Shown: positions 26,955 through 33,759 of the stretch, one piece after another
Numbering within the stretch: the first letter of the stretch is position 1
Layout: every line of letters begins with the position of its first letter
Source of the DNA: Acidimicrobiia bacterium
GTDB lineage: Bacteria > Actinomycetota > Acidimicrobiia > Spongiisociales > SHLN01
Reading direction: 5' to 3'
NCBI GenBank assembly: GCA_013002865.1
Contig: JABDLU010000036.1
Location: forward strand, 1 to 39,813
Length of the DNA: 39,813 bases
Notes under the pieces: model-generated
What the model saw: the letters and a program-made list of their open reading frames with translations, nothing else
Database searches by the model: none
What the model was told of the DNA's origin: nothing
Made by a program: the position numbers and the translations under genes

Positions 26955-27156
26955 GCAGATAGCGGCGAGCAGACACGCTCCCGTTGTAGCCGGTGGCCGG
27001 GCATGGTTCTTGAGGCCCAACGGCCCGAAAGCTCGCCCTAAGTCACTTTCTCAGCGCCGGATCCGATGCCCCGGGACGCACCTGGTCGTTCGCCCATCCG
27101 TTCAAAGAGTCGCAGCGAATACTGTATTGATTCACTACAACGCAGGAGCATCGACC

Positions 27157-28086
27157 GTGGCTTGGACCGCAGCAGACATTCCCGATCAGACCGGGCGGAT
27201 TGCCGTCGTGACGGGGGCCAACAGTGGGCTCGGCCTTGAGACGTCCCGAGAGCTTGCCCGCACAGGCGCCCATGTCATCATGGCGGCCCGCAACCTGGAG
27301 AAGGCGGCGGCCGCCGAAGCCGACATCCGGGACGGCCTACCGCTCGCATCGCTCGAGGTGCGTGAGCTGGACCTCAGCTCACTCGCGTCCGTCGCTGCCT
27401 TCGCTGCGCAGGTGCGTGGTACCCACGATCGGATCGACATCCTCGTCAACAATGCCGGCGTGATGGCGACGCCGCAACGTAAAACCACCGACGGGTTCGA
27501 GCTCCAGTTCGGCACCAATCACCTCGGCCACTTCGCGCTGACTGCTCATCTGATGCCGGCCCTGCTGCGCTCGGAGGCGGGCCGGGTGGTCACGGTCACC
27601 AGCACGGCCCGCCATTTTGGCGGCACGCTCGACGTTGAGGATCCCCATCTCACCGAGGACTACAGCCCGTGGAAGGCCTACGGACAGTCCAAGCGAGCCA
27701 ACGCCCACTTCGCACTCGAGCTCGACCGGCGTCTGCGAGCGGCCGGCGCATCCGTCGAGAGCCTCGTCGCTCACCCCGGCTATTCGAACACCAACTTGCA
27801 GGCGGCCAGTGCGTCGGCCTCTGAGGGCTGGTCGCAGCGCTTCTTTCATGAAGCCGTCCAGCGGCTCGGCATGAGCCAGGCGGATGGGGCGCTGCCTCAG
27901 CTGCGGGCGGCCACCGATCCCGGGGCGGAAGGGGGAGAGTTGTACGCCCCGCGTTTCGTCAACTTCGGGCCGCCGGTGCGGCGTCCGATCCTGCCCTTCT
28001 CCCGCCGGCCGAGCGACCTCGAGCAACTGTGGCGGCTCTCCGAACGGGAAACCGGCATCGAATTCGACGTGGCGGCCGCCAGCTGA
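27157..28086 (+). CDS. Short-chain dehydrogenase/reductase (retinol dehydrogenase-like)
   Basis: 309 residues. Rossmann fold with NAD(P) motif TGANSGLG (19-26), NNAG (98-101), and catalytic Ser149 (TSTA), Tyr175 and Lys179 (YGQSK). A specific asparagine-containing GTNHLGHF follows the dinucleotide domain. The layout matches the WW-oxidoreductase/retinol-dehydrogenase-like SDR group; the substrate is not predictable. GTG start with AGGAG 8 nt upstream. The open frame extends far upstream but without signals and antisense to the hydrolase. The 26955-27156 region upstream holds an AT-rich TACTGTATTGAT stretch that could be its promoter. Confidence 0.9.
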   Translation: MAWTAADIPDQTGRIAVVTGANSGLGLETSRELARTGAHVIMAARNLEKAAAAEADIRDGLPLASLEVRELDLSSLASVAAFAAQVRGTHDRIDILVNNAGVMATPQRKTTDGFELQFGTNHLGHFALTAHLMPALLRSEAGRVVTVTSTARHFGGTLDVEDPHLTEDYSPWKAYGQSKRANAHFALELDRRLRAAGASVESLVAHPGYSNTNLQAASASASEGWSQRFFHEAVQRLGMSQADGALPQLRAATDPGAEGGELYAPRFVNFGPPVRRPILPFSRRPSDLEQLWRLSERETGIEFDVAAAS

Positions 28087-28135
28087 CGCAGCGCCCCTGG
28101 TGCGGCGCAGCCCGGGCGACCCGATCGGCCGTTGA

Positions 28136-28141
28136 TAGGGT
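28136..28141 (+). promoter_or_regulatory. -10 hexamer TAGGGT for the leaderless VOC gene
   Basis: TAGGGT, 6 nt, ATG at 28148; no ribosome-binding site. Confidence 0.6.
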
Positions 28142-28147
28142 TCGACC

Positions 28148-28534
28148 ATGAAACTCAACGCGATCGGCATCTTGTGCTCGGACATCGCCGCCTCGCTCGA
28201 CTTCTACCGTCGATTGGGCGTGCCCTTCCCCGAATTCACCGCTGCGGAAGGCCACTACGAGGCCGCCCTCGACGGGGGTATGCGGCTCATGCTCGACAGC
28301 CACGACATCGCCCGGTCGTTCATCGAGGATTTCACGGAGCCGACCGGCAACGACCTCATCACTCTGGCAATCGAGTGCGCCGATCCGGCCGCGGTCGATC
28401 ACGCATTCGAGTCCGTCACCGGCACAGGTGCTCCGGCCATTCGACCGCCGTTCGATGCCTTCTGGGGTCAGCGCTACGCCACCGTTGCCGACCCGGACGG
28501 AAACCCGGTCGACCTGTTCGCCCCGCTGAGCTGA
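28148..28534 (+). CDS. VOC-superfamily (glyoxalase/bleomycin-resistance-like) protein
   Basis: 128 residues, one pair of beta-alpha-beta-beta-beta modules. It opens KLNAIGILCSDIAASLDFYRRLGV and closes VADPDGNPVDLFAPL, the standard VOC ends. The usual metal ligands (His near the N terminus, Glu near the C terminus) are not clearly present, so it may bind a ligand rather than catalyse with a metal. It is transcribed from its own leaderless promoter. The stop abuts the stop of the convergent ClC gene. Confidence 0.85.
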   Translation: MKLNAIGILCSDIAASLDFYRRLGVPFPEFTAAEGHYEAALDGGMRLMLDSHDIARSFIEDFTEPTGNDLITLAIECADPAAVDHAFESVTGTGAPAIRPPFDAFWGQRYATVADPDGNPVDLFAPLS

Positions 28535-30571
28535 TCAATCCGGGGGCTCGGGCGGCTGCAGCACCGGCATTTCGGCTGTTTCCTCGAGGCCGGTGGCGTT
28601 GAGCCGTTCGATCACCCGCCGGCGTGCCGCCTCGGTGCCGAAGGCGGTCACGATGTCTCCGCGACGGATCACCAACCCGCCGCTCGGCACCATGACGACC
28701 CTCCCCCGTTGGACCGACACCAGCGTCAGCCCCTCGGGCCATTCGGTCTCCTTCACCTGCCGCTCGTCGGCCATCGAGCCCTTCGGGATGCGGAACTCGA
28801 AGAACCGGGCTCCGGGATCGGTGCGAAGCCGGAGTCGCTCGACCTTGAGCTGATGCTCCGTCGACGCGCTCAGAGCCTCGTGGTAGGCAGCAACAGCACT
28901 CTCCCTCCGGAACATGCCGACGAGCCGGGTGGGATCATCGTCGGACACCACCGGAAGGCGCCCGACGCCGAGCGCGGCCATTCGCTCAAGGGCCACCGAA
29001 ACCGGCATCCGGGGGGTGACGGTAACCGGACGCGGCGTCATTGCCTCCCGAACCGCGGCCGCCCCATCGCCGGCCCGGGCCAGGTCGCTGACCGTGATGA
29101 TCCCGGCCAGACGCCCGTCCTCGACAACTGGAAGGCCGTGATGGCGCTGTTCATCCAGCACCCGTTCAACCGTGCTGAGCGAGTCGCCGGGAGAGAGGCT
29201 GGTGACCTTCCGCGTCATGACGGCGCCGACGGTCACCGTGTCGAGGAGGTCGACGTCGCCCCGCTGCGTCAGCTTGATTCCGGCCCGGACCAGGGCCATC
29301 GTGTACGCGCTCTCCGGGTGGAGCCGGTCGGCCAAGAACGTTGCCAGGCTGCCCGCCAGCATCAGGGGGAGCACCAGGCCATAGTCACCGGTGATCTCGA
29401 ACACGATGAGAATCGAGGTCAGCGGGGCCCGCGCCACGGCGGCAAACGTGGCGGCCATGCCGACGACGGCGAACGCGCCCGGCTCGAGCTCCGACACACC
29501 CCAGACACCGTCCAGCAACTCCGCTATACCCGACCCGAGAGCCGCCCCGATGAAGAGGCTCGGCATGAAGGCGCCCCCCGAGGCGCGGGCCCCCAGGGTG
29601 ATCGACGTAGCAACGATCTTGACGCCGGCGATGGCAAGCAGCGTGTACCACACGACGGCGTCGTCGGCCGGCCGCAACAGCCCGGCGATGTAGTCCTGGC
29701 CGTCGCCCAGCACCTCCGGGTACAGCAGGCCAAGGGCACCGACGGCCAGGCCGAAGATAAGCGAGCGAACCAGGAAGCTGCCGGGCACGACGATGGTTTC
29801 GGTGATGTCGAGCAGCCGCAACAAGACGAAGGCGGCCGCTGCGGCGGCCACGCCGAGCCCGGCAAAAAGGATGAGCTCGCGGGGATCTTCGAGCTGATAG
29901 GAGAATGCCTGCAGCAGTTGCTCCTGCCCGATGAGCAGCCGGCTGGTGACCGCCGCCGCCACCGACGAGACAACGACGCCGTTGAGATGCCGCAGATTGA
30001 AGTTTCCGAGAATGACTTCCATAGCGAAGAGCATTCCGGCGATGGGAGCGTTGAAACTGGCGCCGATGGCAGCCCCGGCTCCGGCGGCCACCAGGCTCCG
30101 AACCCGGTCCTCTCCCTGCCCCCCGTAGCGACCGGCCACCGATCCAACGGTGGCACCGATCTGCACGATCGGTCCTTCCCGGCCGGCCGATCCCCCTGAG
30201 CCCAGCGTGGCGGCTGTTGCGAGGATCTTGATCGACCAGGCCCGCAGTCGCAGCCGACCTCCCCGCACCGCCAGGGCGGCCATGGCAGCCGGGACACCGT
30301 CTCCCTCGGCTTCTGGGGCGAAGCGCCTTGCCAGCCAGGCTGCGACCCCGAAGCCGAGCGGCACCGTCAACAAAAAGATGGCCCGGTCCACGGAGAGGGC
30401 CTCTCCGAGCAGCTCTACGCCGTCGGCCACCCAGCCGATGGCGAGAATGAGCAGGGCGCTGCTCGCCCCGACGATCACACCGACGACCAGCGCCAGGGTT
30501 AGAAACACGGCGGTGCCCGACCGATCAAAGTAGTCACCGAGGACGTTTCGTATCGCCGTCACTGGTTTCAT
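28535..30571 (-). CDS. ClC-family chloride channel/transporter with CBS pair and RCK-C-like tail
   Basis: 678 residues. The ClC membrane domain covers about 1-440. The selectivity filter GSGGSAGREGP lies at about 124-134 with gating Glu132 (GREGP). Later come SFNAPIAGMLFAMEV and ARASGGAFMPSLFIGAALG. A conserved gating Glu favours a Cl-/H+ exchanger over a pure channel. Two CBS domains follow (MTRKVTSLSPGDSLSTVERVL ... and MTPRPVTVTPRMPVSVALERM ...). The last 100 residues (ETEWPEGLTLVSVQRGR ... RRGDIVTAFG) resemble the TrkA-C/RCK-C ligand domain. Adenine nucleotides or a cyclic dinucleotide may therefore regulate it. No ribosome-binding site is clear upstream. Confidence 0.92.
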   Translation of the reverse strand: MKPVTAIRNVLGDYFDRSGTAVFLTLALVVGVIVGASSALLILAIGWVADGVELLGEALSVDRAIFLLTVPLGFGVAAWLARRFAPEAEGDGVPAAMAALAVRGGRLRLRAWSIKILATAATLGSGGSAGREGPIVQIGATVGSVAGRYGGQGEDRVRSLVAAGAGAAIGASFNAPIAGMLFAMEVILGNFNLRHLNGVVVSSVAAAVTSRLLIGQEQLLQAFSYQLEDPRELILFAGLGVAAAAAAFVLLRLLDITETIVVPGSFLVRSLIFGLAVGALGLLYPEVLGDGQDYIAGLLRPADDAVVWYTLLAIAGVKIVATSITLGARASGGAFMPSLFIGAALGSGIAELLDGVWGVSELEPGAFAVVGMAATFAAVARAPLTSILIVFEITGDYGLVLPLMLAGSLATFLADRLHPESAYTMALVRAGIKLTQRGDVDLLDTVTVGAVMTRKVTSLSPGDSLSTVERVLDEQRHHGLPVVEDGRLAGIITVSDLARAGDGAAAVREAMTPRPVTVTPRMPVSVALERMAALGVGRLPVVSDDDPTRLVGMFRRESAVAAYHEALSASTEHQLKVERLRLRTDPGARFFEFRIPKGSMADERQVKETEWPEGLTLVSVQRGRVVMVPSGGLVIRRGDIVTAFGTEAARRRVIERLNATGLEETAEMPVLQPPEPPD

Positions 30572-30611
30572 GAAAGAACTGTCGGGGCCACGCCGGCGAC
30601 TCGCCGGTGCG

Positions 30612-30947
30612 CTAGTTCTTGGCGCGCCGGGCGACCTCTAACGCCCGGCCGGCCCACTCGAGCAAAACCTCGGGGTCGTCCTGGATCGCCGGAGGGATCG
30701 ACCAGTAGGGCATACGGACGTGCTTGGTGCTCCCGGCCGCTTCGAACTGCGACTCCGTGGTCTCGTCGACCCGGAGATGTGCCGTCCCGGCCGAGTCGAT
30801 CAGCCCAAACATGACGTTCCCTTCCGACACGCCGTAGCCGCCGAACATCTTCCTCGTCGTCACGTCGCCCAGCGACGCCAGCGCGTCCGCCAGCCGCTCG
30901 GCACTCTCGGTGGCGTCGCCGGTGAGCCGTTCGCCTTTGGTCCCCAT
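30612..30947 (-). CDS. TfoX/Sxy N-terminal domain protein
   Basis: 111 residues, a stand-alone TfoX N domain: GDVTTRKMFGGYGVSEGNVMFGLIDS, LRVDE, MPYWSIPPAIQDDPEVLLEWAGRALEVARRAK. In gammaproteobacteria the full-length protein controls competence. In actinobacteria the isolated domain is common and its role is unknown. ATG preceded by AGAGGA at a long spacing. Neighbours are the ClC gene (40 bp downstream) and the sigma-factor partner (96 bp upstream), all on one strand. Confidence 0.85.
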   Translation of the reverse strand: MGTKGERLTGDATESAERLADALASLGDVTTRKMFGGYGVSEGNVMFGLIDSAGTAHLRVDETTESQFEAAGSTKHVRMPYWSIPPAIQDDPEVLLEWAGRALEVARRAKN

Positions 30948-31042
30948 GATCCGTGATCCTCTGGTCGGTGTACCCGGATGCTATCGGGAACCGACGAGGT
31001 CCCGGCGCCGACCTCGATCTGCCGATCAGCGCGGTAGTGGGC

Positions 31043-31477
31043 TCAGACGATCGTCCACTCGGTGGCAATGGTCTGGTCACCGACACGGATCGTCAACCGT
31101 ACGGGCCCCGACGGAACGTCCGGAAACGTGAATGATCCCAACTCGTCCACCCGGGCCTCTAAAAGCTCCGCACCCGCCGCCAGTTCCACATGCCCGACCC
31201 GAGGAGGAATCAGCTGGCCGGAGATGTGATTCCCACTCACCATCACCTCGATTTCCACGTCACCGGCCTGATATGTGAGTTGGCGATCCGCCACCGTGCC
31301 ACCTCGAACGGTGGCCAAATCATCAGTCGCAGAATCGAACACGAGAGAGGCCAACTCGGCATCCACCGTGCGCCATGTGAAACTGTCTTTGGCCGCCTGG
31401 ATGACATCGGCCGGTGCACCGTCGGCGTCTGCGAGCACCTCCTTGAGCGCGTCGAGGGTCGGATCATTGGGCTTCAT
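31043..31477 (-). CDS. 144-residue partner protein coupled to the ECF sigma factor
   Basis: An N-terminal helical part (1-45; LDALKEVLADADGAPADVIQAAKDSFTWRTVD) is followed by a beta-rich domain with an Ig/carboxypeptidase-regulatory-like pattern (DVEIEVMVSGNHISGQLIPP ... ELLEARVDELGSFTFPDVPSGPVRLTIRV ... TEWTIV). No membrane segment or signal peptide is visible, so it is not a classical membrane anti-sigma factor. It starts inside the sigma-factor stop (ATGA, 31477-31474) with AAGGAG upstream, so the two are made together. From the coupling I infer a modulator or anti-sigma role. I know no characterised homologue. Confidence 0.7.
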   Translation of the reverse strand: MKPNDPTLDALKEVLADADGAPADVIQAAKDSFTWRTVDAELASLVFDSATDDLATVRGGTVADRQLTYQAGDVEIEVMVSGNHISGQLIPPRVGHVELAAGAELLEARVDELGSFTFPDVPSGPVRLTIRVGDQTIATEWTIV

Positions 31478-32091
31478 CGGGTTTCTCCTTGAGTACGGGC
31501 TGATATGGCTTCGAGCCGGGTTCGCATCTGTTTCAGGCAACGGGCCCGGCTGGGGCCGATGCTGCCGATCGGGCGGTCGAGCAGGTCGGCGATCTCTGCG
31601 TATTCGAGAGGCGGGTCTGCCGTTGCCAGACGGAGGAGTTGCTGGCAATCGTGCGAGAGCTCATTGAAGACCTCGAGCAGCTCGGCGCCCCGTTCGTCGG
31701 CGAGTATCGCAGCCATCGGCTCAACGAACACCGGATCGGTGAGGACCTCGATGTCGACCGCCGGGAGCTCTCGCTGGGTCCGCCGCACCACTCGAAGAGC
31801 TTCGTTTCGAGCCGTGGTAGCCAGCCATCCGGCGAGGCGTTCGGGGTCGCGGATCCGGTCGAGGTTCTCTACCAGGCGAAGCCACGTGGTCTGCGACACA
31901 TCCGCCGCCGTGGCGTTATCGAGCCGGAAGCTGCGAGCAACCGACCACACGAGGTTGCCGTATCGATCCACCAGGGCATCCCATGCCGTCTTATCCCCTT
32001 CGCCGGCCCGGGCGGCCAGCTCGGTCGACGAGACCTCGTTCTCGGGGCGCTTCACGGCTGCCCGCGTGGGTGTGAATCGATCTGGCAACAC
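31474..32091 (-). CDS. ECF-type RNA polymerase sigma factor of the CHAT/subtilase locus
   Basis: 205 residues. Region 2 is WDALVDRYGNLVWSVARSFRLDNATAADVSQTTWLRLVENLDRIRDPERLAGWLATTARNEALRVVRR, and region 4 is ELSHDCQQLLRLATADPPLEYAEIADLLDRPIGSIGPSRARCLKQMR. A GTG start is supported by AAGGAG 9 nt upstream; a TTG follows directly. It lies 95 bp after the subtilase stop. That gap contains a CTATAT stretch that could give a separate promoter. No adjacent transmembrane anti-sigma gene. Likely directs the locus itself or a small regulon. Confidence 0.88.
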   Translation of the reverse strand: MLPDRFTPTRAAVKRPENEVSSTELAARAGEGDKTAWDALVDRYGNLVWSVARSFRLDNATAADVSQTTWLRLVENLDRIRDPERLAGWLATTARNEALRVVRRTQRELPAVDIEVLTDPVFVEPMAAILADERGAELLEVFNELSHDCQQLLRLATADPPLEYAEIADLLDRPIGSIGPSRARCLKQMRTRLEAISARTQGETR

Positions 32092-32186
32092 TGTGTCCTG
32101 CTCCTTGGCTTGTCACCGATATAGAGGACCTCGCCGCCCGCGAAATACATGAGATGTGGGATAGCCCTCCTCTCCGTCGACCGTGG

Positions 32187-33701
32187 TCAGTCCGGTGGTG
32201 CGGGCGGCCAGCCCGCGAACCGGCGCACAACTTCATCGCGAGCCTCCTGTGCCGTCTCACCCAGGGAGCAGATTCGCCGTGCGATCTCGGCGGCGATCTG
32301 AGGCGCCGCGAACGACGTGCCCGACCAGCTGGCCCAACCGTTTGTGAAGTCATCGAGCTTGAACCTCTTTTTCTGCCCGTCGACCTCGAACTCATGGGCT
32401 TTCAGCTTCCCCTTCCACTTGAAGAAGGTGCTCACAACGCCGACACCGGGTGCAGCGGCGTCGACCCAATCGCCATAGTTGCTGAACCAGGCCCGCTCGC
32501 CCTTATAGGTCGCGCCCACCGCAACGACATTGGGCAACGCCGCCGGCCAGAACTTCTCGCTGGAGTTGTTGTTCCCGGCGGCGGCAACCACGGCCGCCCC
32601 ATTCTCGATAGCCTCGTTGATAGCGCGCTTGAGGATTGGCGGCTCCCGGCCGTCCTCGGTGTAACCACCAAACGACAAGTTGATCACATCGATCGCGCCG
32701 AGCCGATCAACTGCCTGGAGGAGTCCCGCCGCGATATCGCAGTCGTCGCCGTCTCCGAAGCTGGACAGAACGCCTTCGATTTCCACCTTCGCCTCGGGCG
32801 CATGCTGCCGGATAATGCCGGCGATGAACGTGCCGTGACCGGCCTGCCGGTCTAACACGTCCACGGGCGGCAGGTTTCCGTCTTCCGCTTCAACGATCGG
32901 CTCGCCGCAGATGTGCGTCAACGGTTTACCTCCCTCGTCAACCAGGCGAAGGAGACCCTTGAGATCCTCGTCGACGCGGGATTCGTCCCCCGCCTTGGCA
33001 ACAGTCTCCACCCATGCCGCGTGTGGATCTGCGTAGCCCTGGAGCACCTCATGCTCGGTTACTCCGGTCTGCGGATCTGCCGGGTCCTCCCTCGCCAATC
33101 CGGTGTCAAGAACTAGCACGACAATCTTCTCCGGTCCGCAATCGCACGGCTCAGGGAGCGCAGGGGCGCGCTGTACCGGTATGGCTCCGTTGCGAAGCAG
33201 CGGATTCCCGAGGTATACGGGGTTCCCGAGGTAAACGGGGTTCCCGAGGTAAACGGGATTTCCGAGGTAGACCGGGTTGCCCAAGTAGACCGGATTTCCG
33301 AGGTATACCGGGTTTCCGAGGTACACGGGTGAGCCCGAATACTGGTTACCGAAAAAGACGTGGCAATAGTCCGCCTCGAAATCACAGAGGTCTGGAACGT
33401 GCTTGAACTCCCGTCGCAGGAATTCCAGGAACTCCCGAACATCCCCGTTATCTGGGCTCCGCGTGAACACCTTGACGTCGATCGCGGGATCGGCATCGGT
33501 CTCATCGAAGGAGAACTCGTGCTCAATCTCGAAACCCTCCCCACGAACTCTTTCGACGGCCTGATCCCACTGAGCTGCGGTCGGCGCGGTCACGATCAGC
33601 TTGTTGGTCCGGTACGCAAACCCACGATCGTCGACCGTGATGTTCCGGCTCTTGAGGCGTGTCCTGAACTCGTCCAGCATCTGCTCGGTGATTTGAAACA
33701 T
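32187..33701 (-). CDS. Intracellular subtilisin-like (S8) protease with PVYLGN repeats
   Basis: 504 residues with no signal peptide. Residues 1-118 form an N-terminal domain (RTNKLIVTAPTAAQWDQAVE), possibly an inhibitory prodomain. Residues 125-166 are seven exact PVYLGN hexapeptides followed by PLLRNG. The S8 domain has Asp199 (VLVLDTGLA), His289 (GHGTFIAGI), oxyanion Asn377 (AAAGNNN) and Ser463 (GTSFAAP), so it should be active. An insert between Asp and His (about 205-280) is acidic and holds Cys-containing THICGEP. The ATG has GGAGGG 3 nt upstream. It heads the unit subtilase, sigma factor, partner protein and diverges from the TPR-CHAT gene 58 bp away. Confidence 0.92.
   Translation of the reverse strand: MFQITEQMLDEFRTRLKSRNITVDDRGFAYRTNKLIVTAPTAAQWDQAVERVRGEGFEIEHEFSFDETDADPAIDVKVFTRSPDNGDVREFLEFLRREFKHVPDLCDFEADYCHVFFGNQYSGSPVYLGNPVYLGNPVYLGNPVYLGNPVYLGNPVYLGNPVYLGNPLLRNGAIPVQRAPALPEPCDCGPEKIVVLVLDTGLAREDPADPQTGVTEHEVLQGYADPHAAWVETVAKAGDESRVDEDLKGLLRLVDEGGKPLTHICGEPIVEAEDGNLPPVDVLDRQAGHGTFIAGIIRQHAPEAKVEIEGVLSSFGDGDDCDIAAGLLQAVDRLGAIDVINLSFGGYTEDGREPPILKRAINEAIENGAAVVAAAGNNNSSEKFWPAALPNVVAVGATYKGERAWFSNYGDWVDAAAPGVGVVSTFFKWKGKLKAHEFEVDGQKKRFKLDDFTNGWASWSGTSFAAPQIAAEIARRICSLGETAQEARDEVVRRFAGWPPAPPD
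33204..33329 (-). repeat. Seven in-frame 18-bp repeats encoding PVYLGN
   Basis: Every unit encodes the same six residues, yet codons vary at Pro (CCC/CCG), Val (GTG/GTA/GTC/GTT), Leu (CTC/TTG), Gly (GGA/GGC/GGG) and Asn (AAC/AAT). Only units 5 and 6 are identical in DNA. Protein-level selection has therefore kept the array, which is not a fresh DNA slippage product. Confidence 0.95.
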
Positions 33702-33731
33702 GGTCCCTCCGAGGCATGGTCGGCCCTTCCG

Positions 33732-33737
33732 AACCTA
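33732..33737 (-). promoter_or_regulatory. Candidate -10 TAGGTT for the subtilase operon
   Basis: Minus strand TAGGTT lies 30 nt before the ATG, leaving room for the GGAGGG site in a short leader. It is only 10 bp from the opposite -10 of the CHAT gene. Confidence 0.4.
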
Positions 33738-33747
33738 GTCTTTCCCG

Positions 33748-33753
33748 TACGGT
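33748..33753 (+). promoter_or_regulatory. -10 hexamer TACGGT for the leaderless TPR-CHAT gene
   Basis: TACGGT, 6 nt, TTG at 33760. It supports the unusual TTG start over the ATG at 33772, which has no signal at a suitable distance. Confidence 0.5.
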
Positions 33754-33759
33754 GAGTTC

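Noticed and set aside
26713-27156. N-terminal extension of the SDR frame
   Set aside because: It is antisense to the alpha/beta hydrolase, lacks SDR sequence, and a good AGGAG site precedes GTG 27157.
33204-33329. Repeat array considered as a DNA-level minisatellite or assembly collapse
   Set aside because: Synonymous differences between units show the copies are separate and kept by selection on the protein.
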